Below are positions 1-8,119 of a stretch of 34,058 nucleotides of DNA, piece after piece. Position 1 is the stretch's first letter. The number at the start of each line of letters is the position of its first letter. The notes below the pieces were generated by a model. That model did not search any database. It saw only the letters and a program-made list of their open reading frames with translations, and was not told the origin of the DNA. The position numbers and the translations under genes are program-made. The stretch comes from Ancalomicrobiaceae bacterium (GTDB taxonomy: Bacteria > Pseudomonadota > Alphaproteobacteria > Rhizobiales > Ancalomicrobiaceae). The stretch covers positions 1 through 34,058 of the forward strand of contig JARLIT010000192.1 of the NCBI GenBank assembly GCA_031291575.1. Direction: 5' to 3'.

Positions 1-414
1 CACGAAACCGTCGACGATGACGGGGACGAACGGGTCGCTCACCCAATGTTCCGGGGCGCCGGGCGGCACGACGTCGATGTGCCCGGTCAGCATGATCGAG
101 CGGCCGCCGCCGCTGCCCTTGAGCACGCCGCCGAGGTTCGGTCGGCCTTCGAAGGTGCGGCCCTTGTTGGCGCCGGGACGCCCCGCGTACTTGGCATAGA
201 GCGCGGGACCGTCCGGGTCCCACAGGTCGGTGGTAAAGCCGATCGCCTCGATCCGCTTCTGCAGGTAAAGCTGGCAATCGCGCTCGCCGGGACCGGCCTC
301 GCGCGGGTCGGCCTTGACGATCGACGGGAAGGCAACGAGATCGCACAGTGTCTGGGCGATCCGCTCGGAACGGGCTTCAACCGCGGCGGCGATCTTATCT
401 TGAAGGCTGGTCAT
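1..414 (-). CDS. M20-family metallopeptidase/deacylase (ArgE/DapE type), N-terminal part
   Basis: Only the first 138 codons are in the window; the gene runs off the left edge. The reading starts MTSLQDKIAAAVEARSE and reaches a GHIDVVPPG segment at about residues 107-115. This is the metal-binding HxDxVP motif of M20 zinc hydrolases such as acetylornithine deacetylase and succinyl-diaminopimelate desuccinylase. These enzymes cleave N-acyl or peptide bonds in the cytoplasm. The ATG overlaps the stop of the upstream permease in an ATGA, so it is the last visible gene of the transporter operon and probably processes the imported compound. The specific substrate cannot be read from this fragment. 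Family assignment is confident; the ArgE-like name is only a class label. Confidence 0.85.
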   Translation of the reverse strand, partial: MTSLQDKIAAAVEARSERIAQTLCDLVAFPSIVKADPREAGPGERDCQLYLQKRIEAIGFTTDLWDPDGPALYAKYAGRPGANKGRTFEGRPNLGGVLKGSGGGRSIMLTGHIDVVPPGAPEHWVSDPFVPVIVDGFV

Positions 415-1358
415 GTGGATCTCCGGATAAAGCGCAGGTTGTCGGCGAGGAGCACGATGATCAGCAACGCGCCGATGATGCCGACTTGCCAGATGCTGTT
501 GACGTTCAATTGCAGAAGGCCCGTCTGCAGGGTGACGAGCAGAAGCACCGCCGCAAGGATGCCGATCACGCCGCCGCGGCCGCCCATGATGCCGATGCCA
601 CCGAGCAAAGCTGCCGTCAGCGACGTCAGTTCAAGGTTCTGGCCGATGTTCGGACGCGCGCTACCGAGCCAGGCGAGGCCGACGAGCGCTGCCGAACCGG
701 CAAACGCGCCGCTGGCGCCATAAGCGATCAGCCGCACCCGGTCGACCGGAATGCCGACAAGCCGGGCGGAACGCTCGTTGAACCCAAGCGCATAGATCCA
801 GCGGCCCCAGGCGGTGAAGCGCAGCAGGATCGCCGTGAGCAGGAACAGCGGCAGCGTCAGCGTCAGGAACGGCAACGGCAGGCCGGAGACGACGCCGCGA
901 CCCCAAACGATGAAATAGCTCGGGACGCCCGATAGGACCGCCCCACCTGTCGTCGCCACCGCGGCGCCGGAGTAGACGTAGAAGGTCCCGAGCGTTGCAA
1001 TGAGCGGCAAAAGTCCGAGCCGGGTGACGAGCAGGCCATTGAAGGTTCCGAGCCCGGCGCCGACCACGATGCAGATGACCGGCAGCAGTGGCAGCGGCAT
1101 ACCGGCTTCCGCCGCCTGCATCGCCACGACCGAGGTGAGCGAAGCGATGCCGCCGACGGACAGATCGATGCCGGCGCCGCCGCACAGGATCACCACGCCC
1201 TGACCGAGCGAGACCAGCCCCAGGATCGTCGAGAACTGCAGGATGGTGGTAACCGTGGAGACATCGAGCGCCGAGGGTTGCAGGATCGCCAACCCGGCGA
1301 CGACGACGACCCAGAGACTGGCCAGAATGGCGAGCGTGTAGGACTTCAGCTCTGTCAT
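411..1358 (-). CDS. sugar-type ABC transporter permease (RbsC/BPD_transp_2 family)
   Basis: A 315-residue, strongly hydrophobic inner-membrane permease. The family hallmark is the loop GGAGIDLSVGGIASL, which resembles the GGIDLSVG segment of ribose and xylose importers, and the C-terminal part has the usual LLGGIGIMGGRGGV stretch. The longer reading frame begins at 1484. I place the start at the ATG at 1358 (MTELKSYTLAIL) because it overlaps the preceding permease stop as ATGA and leads directly into the first membrane helix. It should form a heterodimer with the permease encoded at 1355-2350 and couple to the ATPase at 3403-4173. The transported solute is unknown. Confidence 0.9.
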   Translation of the reverse strand: MTELKSYTLAILASLWVVVVAGLAILQPSALDVSTVTTILQFSTILGLVSLGQGVVILCGGAGIDLSVGGIASLTSVVAMQAAEAGMPLPLLPVICIVVGAGLGTFNGLLVTRLGLLPLIATLGTFYVYSGAAVATTGGAVLSGVPSYFIVWGRGVVSGLPLPFLTLTLPLFLLTAILLRFTAWGRWIYALGFNERSARLVGIPVDRVRLIAYGASGAFAGSAALVGLAWLGSARPNIGQNLELTSLTAALLGGIGIMGGRGGVIGILAAVLLLVTLQTGLLQLNVNSIWQVGIIGALLIIVLLADNLRFIRRST

Positions 1359-2350
1359 TGGGCAACCCTGGATGCTAATCGGCCGGACTTCGAACGCATC
1401 AGCATCGTCAGCGACAGGCGACCCTGCACAGCCTCGATGCCGAGAACAAACAGCAGCAGCAGGCCAGTCACCACCGTCTGCCACAGCGACGGAACGCCGG
1501 ACAGCAGCAGGCCGTTCTGCAGCAGGCGCAGGAGAAGGACGCCCAGAACCGTGCCGATGAGGCTGACGCGGCCGCCGATCACGCTGGTTCCGCCGAGCAC
1601 GACCGCCGCTATGGCCTCCAATGCCAACGTGCCGCCGATCGTCATCTCCACGTTGCGATAGGTGGCGACGTAGAAGCTCGCGGCCAAACCCGTCAGCCCG
1701 CCGCTGATGATGAAGGCCAGCAATTGCGTACGGTTGACGGAGACGCCGGAGAGGCGCGCTTTCGCTTCGGAATCGCCGATGGCGAGTAGATGCGGCCCGA
1801 ACGGGGTCCTTCGCAGCGCGACGTAAAGGGCGAGATAGGTGAGCGCTACGATAGGAAATGCCAGCGGCACGCCGGCGATGCCGGTACCGACGAGTTCGGT
1901 CAAGCCAATCGGCAGACCGGACAACCAGTCTCCGCCGAGACAGAGATAGATCCCGGCACGATAGACGCCGTAGAGCCCGAGGGTGGCAACGATCGCCGGA
2001 ATGCGGCCGAAGACGACCACGCTGCCGGTCCCTACGCCGATCAACAGGCCGGCGACAGGGCCGGCAAGCCCGGCAACGGCGGGGGTGACGCCGGCCTGCA
2101 ACAAGCGCCCGACAGCGATGGCCGCAAGCCCCATGGCGACGCCGACGGAGACATCAATGCCGCCGACGCCCAATAGGAGCGTCATGCCCAGTCCGACAAG
2201 CAGCAGTTCGACACTGTTGCTCAGGACCGCCGACAGATTTTCGGCATTGAAGAAATACGGCGACAGGAACGAAAAGAGGAGGACCGCGGCCAGACAAGCG
2301 ACGGCCAGCAACGCTTCGCGTCGTCCGAACCAGTCCAGGGGATTGCTCAT
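1355..2350 (-). CDS. sugar-type ABC transporter permease (RbsC/BPD_transp_2 family)
   Basis: A 331-residue inner-membrane protein with about eight to ten hydrophobic segments and the family signature GVGGIDVSVGVAMGL after the second helix. The C-terminal half has AAVVLGGTSVIGGRVSLIG, the conserved glycine-rich segment of RbsC-like permeases. It is the first of two different permeases in this operon, so the membrane part is probably a heterodimer. It starts 36 bases after the binding-protein stop and overlaps the next permease by ATGA. It belongs to the carbohydrate-uptake transporter 2 (CUT2) class by family knowledge; no feature seen here identifies the sugar. Confidence 0.9.
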   Translation of the reverse strand: MSNPLDWFGRREALLAVACLAAVLLFSFLSPYFFNAENLSAVLSNSVELLLVGLGMTLLLGVGGIDVSVGVAMGLAAIAVGRLLQAGVTPAVAGLAGPVAGLLIGVGTGSVVVFGRIPAIVATLGLYGVYRAGIYLCLGGDWLSGLPIGLTELVGTGIAGVPLAFPIVALTYLALYVALRRTPFGPHLLAIGDSEAKARLSGVSVNRTQLLAFIISGGLTGLAASFYVATYRNVEMTIGGTLALEAIAAVVLGGTSVIGGRVSLIGTVLGVLLLRLLQNGLLLSGVPSLWQTVVTGLLLLFVLGIEAVQGRLSLTMLMRSKSGRLASRVAQ

Positions 2351-2385
2351 TGGCGCGGCCCTCCTTTGGCGAACCGGGACAGCGC

Positions 2386-3375
2386 TCAGAAGTGATAGTT
2401 ATCAACGTTCTGGGCGGTGAAGACGGCCGGTTCGCCGAGCAGCAGGATGCCGGTCTTGGCATCATAGGTGACGGGGTGCGACATGCCCTCAGGGGTCGCG
2501 GTCGCCTCGAACGGCTTGCCGTCGATCAGCTGCTTGCCGGCCCAAACCGTGAGATAGCCAAGTTCGGCCGGATCCCACAGCACGGTGTAGGCAAAGGCGC
2601 CGCTCTTCAGGTAGGCCCGCGCGGTGTTCGGGCTGCAATAGCCGGTGCCGATCACCTTGCCGATCTTGCCTGCCGTTTCGATGGCCTGCGCCACGCCGGG
2701 ACACGTCGACGATGCAACGCCGATGATGCCCTTCAGGTCCGGATTGGCCGCCATGATGTCGGTGGCGAGTTGGGCTGCGCGCTGGGCCGTGCCGCCGGCG
2801 AATTGCGGGGCGAGCAGCTTCAGCTTGGGGTACTTGTCCTTCACGCGCGCCTGCATGAAACCGATCCAGGCGTTGAGGTTGGACGCGGTTGCTTCACCCG
2901 AGACGATGCCGATCTTGGCGTCCGGGCCGACGCGCTTCACCATTTCGTCGATGATCATGAAGCCGAGCCCCTCGTCCGTCGCTTGGGCGACGTAGACGGC
3001 GCGGCCGGATTTCGGCGCATCGCTGTCAGAGGTGAAGAGGGTGACATGCTTGGCTTTCGCCGCTTCGACGACAGGCGCGATGCTGGAGGCGTCGAGGACG
3101 GATACCGAGACGGCATCGACGCCCTGATTGACGAGGTTCTGCACGATCTGCAGCTGGTCAACCGGGTTTGCGTCGACCGGGCCGGTGTAGATGAATTCGA
3201 CGCCAAACTTCGTGGCTGCCTCAGTCCCGCCGGCCTTCATGGCATCGAAATAGGGGATGCCGATTAACTGCGGCACGAAGGCGACCTTTTTCTTGGCGTC
3301 CGCCGCCGTCGCAAAGCTTGCTGTTGCCGCCAAAAGGGCGACACTGAGAAGGAGCAATTTCGATGTTTTCAGCAT
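2386..3375 (-). CDS. periplasmic sugar-binding protein of ABC importer (RhaS/LsrB-like)
   Basis: A 329-residue periplasmic-binding-protein type I fold. A Sec signal peptide occupies about residues 1-24 (hydrophobic LLLLSVALLAATASFATA, ending in an AxA-type site). The mature start KKKVAFVPQLIGIPYFDAM and the segment VVEAAKAKHVTLFTSDSDAP resemble the rhamnose (RhaS) and autoinducer-2 (LsrB) branch of the family. It lies between the ATPase and the two permeases on the same strand and should hand substrate to that transporter. Database hits for this branch are often labelled autoinducer-2-binding, but no other lsr genes are present here, so I would not claim AI-2 uptake. A sugar or sugar derivative is the safest inference. 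Confidence 0.88.
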   Translation of the reverse strand: MLKTSKLLLLSVALLAATASFATAADAKKKVAFVPQLIGIPYFDAMKAGGTEAATKFGVEFIYTGPVDANPVDQLQIVQNLVNQGVDAVSVSVLDASSIAPVVEAAKAKHVTLFTSDSDAPKSGRAVYVAQATDEGLGFMIIDEMVKRVGPDAKIGIVSGEATASNLNAWIGFMQARVKDKYPKLKLLAPQFAGGTAQRAAQLATDIMAANPDLKGIIGVASSTCPGVAQAIETAGKIGKVIGTGYCSPNTARAYLKSGAFAYTVLWDPAELGYLTVWAGKQLIDGKPFEATATPEGMSHPVTYDAKTGILLLGEPAVFTAQNVDNYHF

Positions 3376-3402
3376 GGTGGACCTTCCGGTTGGACGTGTC
3401 AG

Positions 3403-4173
3403 TCACGACTGCATCTCAAGTGCCCGCACGTCGGGATGAGCACCTGTGATGAAGGAAACAATTTCCTCGGGGGTGGTCTCGGTTCGCATCTTGTCGGCGA
3501 TCTTGCGGCCACGCCGGAACACTGCGATGCGATCGCCGACTTCGAAGACGTCATGCATATTGTGGCTGACGAGGATCACGGCGCGTCCGCTGTCGGCGAG
3601 GTTGCGGATGAGTTGCAGCACCTTGCGGGTCTCGGCGACGGCGAGTGCGGCCGTCGGCTCGTCCATGATCACCAGCCGGGCATTGAGGTTCAGCGCGCGC
3701 GAGATCGCCACGGCCTGCCGTTGGCCGCCCGACAGACTGCCGACCGGCACCTCGGGGTCGGAGATATGCGCGTCAAGTTCCTTCAGCAGTTCGCCGACGC
3801 GCCGTTTCATGGCCTTGTGCCGCAGAAACGGAATGCCGAGCACCCGCTGGGTCAACTCGCGGCCGAGGAAGACATTTTCGGCGATCGAGAGATTCTCCGA
3901 GAGTGCCAGTTCCTGAAAGATCGTTGCGATCCCGGCGGCGGCGGAGTCTTGCGGCGAAGCGAACTCGACCGGCTTTCCGTCCATGACAAGATCTCCCCCG
4001 GACGGGGCATGGGCGCCGGAGAGGATTTTCACCAATGTCGACTTGCCTGCACCGTTGTCTCCAACAAGCGCCAGAACCTCGCCCTCGCGGATATCGAGAT
4101 CGACGTCTGCGAGAGCCTGGAGCGCTCCGAACCGCTTGGAAATATCTCTGGCCTCGATCAACGGTCGCGTCAT
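3403..4173 (-). CDS. sugar ABC transporter ATPase, single nucleotide-binding domain (FrcA type)
   Basis: A 256-residue ATPase with one complete cassette: Walker A GDNGAGKST at residues 38-46, Q-loop FQE near 87, signature SLSGGQRQ at 146-153, Walker B LVIMDEP at 167-173 and the switch histidine at 204. Most CUT2 importers use a tandem-domain ATPase of about 500 residues. This single-domain form matches the fructose-type FrcA branch and must work as a homodimer. I chose the ATG at 4173 because GGAG sits seven bases upstream. An alternative ATG at 4200 overlaps the preceding stop as TGATG and would add nine residues. It energises import through the two permeases downstream. Confidence 0.9.
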   Translation of the reverse strand: MTRPLIEARDISKRFGALQALADVDLDIREGEVLALVGDNGAGKSTLVKILSGAHAPSGGDLVMDGKPVEFASPQDSAAAGIATIFQELALSENLSIAENVFLGRELTQRVLGIPFLRHKAMKRRVGELLKELDAHISDPEVPVGSLSGGQRQAVAISRALNLNARLVIMDEPTAALAVAETRKVLQLIRNLADSGRAVILVSHNMHDVFEVGDRIAVFRRGRKIADKMRTETTPEEIVSFITGAHPDVRALEMQS

Positions 4174-4199
4174 GGAAGAGCTCCGGATGCTGCGGTTCA

Positions 4200-4976
4200 T
4201 CAGCCCAGGCGGGTCACCCAGCCGAGCGCGTTGGTCCAAAGGCGGGCGTAGCCCGACCAGTCGACGAAGGTCTGCGGTAGCCAGTGCGGGCCGATATCGG
4301 ATGTCCAGGCGAGCGTCCGGCCTGCGCCGAATTGGCCGGTGACCAGCAACGGGTGGCCGCCTTCGTCCGCCGGCAGGCGTGCCAGCACCTCGGTCCCGGG
4401 CTGATCCTTGACGGTGACCTCGTTGGCACCGAGCAGCCGCGGCCAGCTTTGGCCCAAGCCCGCGAGGATCGGGTGCTTCGGATCGCCGACGATTTGGGGA
4501 CTGAATCCTTCCGGGATTTCCAGGCGATCGTCATAGGGCAGACACGATACCGGCAGGGCCTCTTCGACCGGCGTCTTGCGCCAGCGCGCCCTGCCGTCGA
4601 TGCCTTGGAAGCTGAGATAGCCTCCGATCATCATCAGTCCGCCGCCGGCGCGGGTCCATTCGCGGATCAGCTTCAGCCGGTTGGGCATCGGCTTGCCGTG
4701 CAGCCAAACCTCGGGCGGCAGCAGGAACGTGTTGGTGCCGATGTCCGACAGAATGATCGCGTCGTAGTCCGAGAGCGCTTCGAGCGTGTAGGGAAAGTCA
4801 TTTGCCGCGACATGCGCCGGCATGTACGTCAGCTTGAAGCTCGAGTCCTTCAATGCCGCGACCAGCGGTTCGGCGCCCAGGTGAAAGGTAACGCTGCTGA
4901 ACTGGTCGAACCCCTTGGTATGGGTTGCAGCAGTTGCCCAGCTTTCACCGACGAGAAGTACGTTCTTCTTAGTCAC
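4200..4976 (-). CDS. glutamine-amidotransferase-like protein (PF07090/DUF1355 type), function unknown
   Basis: A 258-residue cytoplasmic protein with a class I glutamine amidotransferase-like flavodoxin fold: KNVLLVGESW at the N terminus, YDAIILSDIGTNTF near 71-84, and the would-be nucleophile elbow GGYLSFQG at 118-125. In true amidotransferases the elbow carries cysteine; here no cysteine is present, so hydrolysis of glutamine is doubtful. Proteins of this family commonly sit beside sugar ABC operons, as here. The start is a GTG at 4976, preceded by GGAAAG; the open frame extends further upstream but that part is low-complexity and without a family match. The gene follows the LacI regulator by 55 bases and is TGATG-linked to the ATPase region. 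It may bind or modify the imported compound; the reaction is unknown. Confidence 0.78.
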   Translation of the reverse strand: MTKKNVLLVGESWATAATHTKGFDQFSSVTFHLGAEPLVAALKDSSFKLTYMPAHVAANDFPYTLEALSDYDAIILSDIGTNTFLLPPEVWLHGKPMPNRLKLIREWTRAGGGLMMIGGYLSFQGIDGRARWRKTPVEEALPVSCLPYDDRLEIPEGFSPQIVGDPKHPILAGLGQSWPRLLGANEVTVKDQPGTEVLARLPADEGGHPLLVTGQFGAGRTLAWTSDIGPHWLPQTFVDWSGYARLWTNALGWVTRLG

Positions 4977-5031
4977 AGGACCATCTTTCCACGTCTGACA
5001 ACCTCCTCCTGCGGAGGGGGCATTCTTGCAA

Positions 5032-6042
5032 TCAGGCGAGTCGGCGGACGGACTCGCGCACGATGAGTTCGACGGGCACCCGTTCGACAATCTGTTCGTG
5101 AGCGCCGCCGACGGCAGCAACCACGAGGTCGAGCGCGCGTGCGCCCATCAGGTCGATCGATTGGCGGATCGCCGTGACAGGGACGGCGAGGAATTCGAGC
5201 GTGTTGGCATCGTCGAAGGTGACGATCGACACGTCGCGGCCGATGACGATTCCGCGCGCCGTCAGCACCCTCAGGATGCCGATCAGGATCTGGTCGCTGG
5301 CAACGAAGATCGCCGTCGGCCGACCCGGCCCGCTCAGCAGCGCGGTGATGGCCTCGACCCCGTAGTCGGCGGCATAGGCGCCGAAGTATTCCGCGGCAAT
5401 GTAGGCGTCGGTGCCCGAATCGAGCACGGCATGGTGCAGCCCCGCGGCCCGTTCCTTCGCGCTCATCAGGTCGGGCGGGCCGCCGATATAGGCCAGCCGC
5501 CGGTGCCCCGCCTCGATGATGTGACGGCCTGCAAGATAGCCGCCCTGATGGTTGTCCGAGAAGATCTTCGAGACGTTGGCGCCGCTCACGTCCTCGTCGA
5601 CCAGGACGATCCGCGCCGCATCGTTGATCGCCCGGGCAAGCGACCCGTCGGCATCATGGTGGTTAGTCGCGAATAGCAGGCCATCGACGATGCCGATGCC
5701 GAGCATTTCCACATAGCGCAGTTCGCGCCCGAGTTTGTTGAAGGTCGAGCACAGCATGACACCGAGCCCGCGCGCATCCGCTGCACGTTCGACGGAGGCG
5801 GCCAGCCGTGAAAAGAAAGGATTGTCGATTTCGGGGATGACCAGCCCGATCGCATCGGAACGCCCACGGCTGAGACTGCGGGCACGATGATCGGGACGAT
5901 AGCCCAGCTCCTTCACGGCCCGATCGATACGGCGCCCCGTTTCCGGCGGCAGGACCAGTTGACCGTTCAGGTAGCGCGACACCGCTGCCGGCGACAGGCC
6001 TGCGGACTTTGCCACGTGATCTAATGTGACCCGCTTACCCAT
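5032..6042 (-). CDS. LacI/GalR-family transcriptional regulator
   Basis: A 336-residue repressor-type protein. The N terminus MGKRVTLDHVAKSAGLSPA is a LacI helix-turn-helix (residues 5-25), followed by the hinge region near LGYRPDHRARSLSRG. The remainder is a periplasmic-binding-protein-like effector domain. The ATG at 6042 has GGAGG five bases upstream; an upstream CTG at 6054 is less likely. It is the first gene of the minus-strand transporter cluster, and operator-like palindromes with AAGCGCTT lie 31-55 bases in front of it, so autoregulation and local control of the transporter genes are likely. The inducer is presumably the transported sugar or a catabolite. Confidence 0.92.
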   Translation of the reverse strand: MGKRVTLDHVAKSAGLSPAAVSRYLNGQLVLPPETGRRIDRAVKELGYRPDHRARSLSRGRSDAIGLVIPEIDNPFFSRLAASVERAADARGLGVMLCSTFNKLGRELRYVEMLGIGIVDGLLFATNHHDADGSLARAINDAARIVLVDEDVSGANVSKIFSDNHQGGYLAGRHIIEAGHRRLAYIGGPPDLMSAKERAAGLHHAVLDSGTDAYIAAEYFGAYAADYGVEAITALLSGPGRPTAIFVASDQILIGILRVLTARGIVIGRDVSIVTFDDANTLEFLAVPVTAIRQSIDLMGARALDLVVAAVGGAHEQIVERVPVELIVRESVRRLA

Positions 6043-6072
6043 CAGTTCCTCCACAGCATCAGTATCGGTTTG

Positions 6073-6097
6073 TAAAGGGCTTTAGTAAAGCGCTTGA
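6073..6097 (-). promoter_or_regulatory. tandem LacI-type operator candidates
   Basis: Two adjacent palindromes: TAAAGGGCTTTA at 6073-6084 and TAAAGCGCTTGA at 6086-6097, the second containing a perfect AAGCGCTT core. AAnCGnTT is the common core recognised by LacI/GalR proteins, and the sites are 13 bases apart centre to centre. They lie directly upstream of the LacI-type gene and overlap its candidate -10 region. Binding is inferred, not shown. Confidence 0.5.
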
Positions 6098-6113
6098 TTC
6101 GAGCATTTGCCAA
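6084..6113 (-). promoter_or_regulatory. candidate sigma-70 promoter of the lacI-type operon
   Basis: On the minus strand, TTGGCA (6108-6113) and TTTACT (6084-6089) are separated by 18 bases and end 42 bases before the regulator start. The operator-like AAGCGCTT overlaps the spacer, which would fit repression by occlusion. Confidence 0.4.
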
Positions 6114-6930
6114 AAAATCATCCATCTGTCGCATGCAGGTCGGCACGGGGCGTTTGTGGCTGCCAGGAAGGCGGCGACCAGGATGTGCGAGCGCGATACG
6201 GCCGCCGCCGACCCATTCCGACAGCCGGTGCGGCAGTCCACGGTCGAACTTGGCATTCAGGCAGCGGTTGACCTTCGTGCCGACCCCTTCCGCTCATTGG
6301 TCCGCGACTGTCCTCGGCTTGCCGGAGGCAACGAAAATGAAATGCGCGCCTCTCCCCTGGGCCGCTTTCAGTCGACCGTTGCGATCGCACGGCGGCAGGC
6401 AGTCTCCCGCTGACGCCCGGGGGCGAGGCCGTCGAGGGGGCTCATCCAGGATAGAGATATGAGGCCGGCTTGCCGCGTCGGTGCCACCCTGCCGATCCGG
6501 TAAGGCCGCCATACCGGCCGGCGTAGATACGCGCTATGGTATTGTGCCGCTGCAGCTCCACCCGCCGCCAGCCGGGCTAATGATCGTATATCCCATTACA
6601 CATCTATACATGCAAATTACTGCACATACGACGGCTGAGTACTGCGACGATGCTCTCACTTCGCGCTCACGTTGAAGGACACGAGCCCCATCCGGCTGGC
6701 CGCCCAGGGACGGCAGAACTGCTGCAGACTCGTGACGCAATGTCGCATTCGACCAAGTGCCTCCCCCACCTCCGGAATCGTCCGGATGCACCGCATCATC
6801 GGCATCGGCAATCAGAAAGCACTGCGCAAACTGCAAGAAATGGCGGAATTCAGCCCTTCGAAGTCTGCTCCGTCCGGTTGTTGACTGCATCGCACTGCGG
6901 GATTGAAAGTTGCGCATCAGGGGAAGTTCG
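6114..6930. other. long intergenic region without a supportable gene
   Basis: About 820 bases between two divergently oriented transporter systems. Short open frames on both strands show no recognisable domain and no convincing ribosome-binding site. The part around 6580-6660 is clearly richer in A+T than the surroundings and could hold a promoter or a small RNA, but I see no stem plus T-tract there. It may be a decayed gene; no ancestral family could be recognised. Confidence 0.5.
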
Positions 6931-6959
6931 TTGATGCAATGCTATTGAAATGGTATAAA
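6931..6959 (+). promoter_or_regulatory. candidate sigma-70 promoter of the ytfQ operon
   Basis: TTGATG (6931-6936) and TATAAA (6954-6959) are separated by 17 bases, in an A+T-rich pocket about 105 bases before the ytfQ start. The spacing and the strand fit a promoter for the transporter operon. Direct repeats ATGGTATA and ATGGTTAT overlap the -10 element and could be an operator. Confidence 0.5.
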
Positions 6960-7063
6960 ATATGGTTATTGGATGCAGACACGCAAACGACCGGGATAAC
7001 CTAGATTGTGGGTACCGGCGGTAGTGCGTGTCGTCCATGGCCTAAAATATATGGGAGGGTCTC

Positions 7064-7993
7064 GTGAAATTTGCTCATTGGCTCACCGGCACTGTCTTTG
7101 GCGCGTCCATGCTTCTGGCTGGCGCTCCGGCTCATGCCGTCACTATCGGTTTCTCGCAGGTTGGCGATGAAGGCGACTGGCGTCCGGCATTCTCCAAGGA
7201 CATGCAGGACGAAGCGAAGAAGGAAGGAATTGACCTCAAGTTTGCCGACGCTCAGGGCAAGGAAGAAGAGCAGCTTAAGGCCGTTCGCGCTTTCATCGCT
7301 CAGAAGGTCGACGCAATCATCATCGCTCCGGTCGTCGTGACTGGCTGGGAACAGGTTCTGCGTGAAGCCAAGCGCGCCGGCATCCCGGTGTTCCTGGCCG
7401 ACCGTGACGTCGACGTGACCGACAAGTCGCTGACCGTCACCCGCATTTCCGCCGACTTCAACCTCGAAGGCCGTCTGGCCGGCGCATGGTTGGCTCAAGC
7501 CAGCAAGGGTCAGTGCAACGTCGTCGAGCTGCAGGGCACCGTCGGTGCGGCTCCTGCCATCGAACGCAAGAAGGGCTTCGAGGCCATCACCTCGCAGTTC
7601 CCGGAAATCAAGATCGTCAAGTCGCAGAGTGGCGACTTCACGACTGAAGGCGGCAAGAAGGTCATGGAAGCCTTCATCAAGTCGACCGACAACCTGAAGG
7701 GCATCTGCGGCGTGTTCGCTCATAACGACAACATGCAGCTCGGCGCCATCCAGGCGATGAAGGAAGCCGGCTTGAACCCGGGTAAGGACTTCCTGCTGGT
7801 ATCCGTCGACTACGTGCCGGCGATGAAGGACGAGCTCGCCAAGGGCGAAGCCAGTGCCTCCGTCGAACTGCGTTCGGCGATCGGCAAGTACATCTATCCG
7901 GTTGTCCTTAACTACCTGAAGGACAAGAAGGAACTGCCGCGCTGGATCAAGATCCCGTCGGATCTGCATCACGCTGCCGCTCCGAACGACTAA
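7064..7993 (+). CDS. ytfQ: YtfQ-like periplasmic furanose-binding protein
   Basis: A 309-residue binding protein starting at GTG 7064 with GGGAGGG four bases upstream. A signal peptide spans about residues 1-25 (ending PAHA). The mature part has the YtfQ pattern GFSQVGDEGDWRPAFSKDM, then IIIAPVVVTGWEQVLREAK, NVVELQGTVGAAPAIERKK and CGVFAHNDNMQLGAIQAMK. E. coli YtfQ binds galactofuranose, and relatives serve other furanose sugars including arabinose. Because araA and araD lie downstream, L-arabinose is the most likely ligand here, which is inference. It is the first gene of a four-gene importer and is followed by a strong hairpin, as often seen after highly expressed binding-protein genes. Confidence 0.9.
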   Translation: MKFAHWLTGTVFGASMLLAGAPAHAVTIGFSQVGDEGDWRPAFSKDMQDEAKKEGIDLKFADAQGKEEEQLKAVRAFIAQKVDAIIIAPVVVTGWEQVLREAKRAGIPVFLADRDVDVTDKSLTVTRISADFNLEGRLAGAWLAQASKGQCNVVELQGTVGAAPAIERKKGFEAITSQFPEIKIVKSQSGDFTTEGGKKVMEAFIKSTDNLKGICGVFAHNDNMQLGAIQAMKEAGLNPGKDFLLVSVDYVPAMKDELAKGEASASVELRSAIGKYIYPVVLNYLKDKKELPRWIKIPSDLHHAAAPND

Positions 7994-8017
7994 CAGCCTC
8001 TCTAGGCTCGCTGTGCG

Positions 8018-8045
8018 ACGCCGCGCCCCCCAAAAGGCGCGGCGT
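8018..8045 (+). terminator. intercistronic hairpin after ytfQ (attenuator or mRNA stabiliser)
   Basis: A perfect 10-bp stem, ACGCCGCGCC against GGCGCGGCGT, with the eight-base loop CCCCAAAA. It lies 25 bases after the ytfQ stop and before ytfR. No run of T follows, so full termination is doubtful. Such hairpins between binding-protein and ATPase genes typically protect the upstream mRNA and reduce downstream expression. Confidence 0.7.
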
Positions 8046-8119
8046 TGTACGGGTGGCTTCACGGTCAAAACCGCCGAGCGGTTGCGGCTCCAAACAGCAA
8101 GAACGTCGGGAGGGCCACT

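Noticed and set aside
2386-3375. Autoinducer-2 uptake (LsrB) function
   Set aside because: The binding protein resembles that branch, but lsrK, lsrF, lsrG and lsrR partners are absent and the ATPase is of the FrcA type; general sugar uptake is safer.
4982-5031. Attenuator hairpin between the LacI-type gene and the amidotransferase-like gene
   Set aside because: CCTCC-GCA-GGAGG could pair, but the stem is only five bases and GGAGG here may merely be chance; not listed as a feature.
7001-8068. 355-codon minus-strand frame opposite ytfQ
   Set aside because: A shadow of ytfQ. It also spans the promoter leader and the intercistronic hairpin, and lacks a ribosome-binding site.
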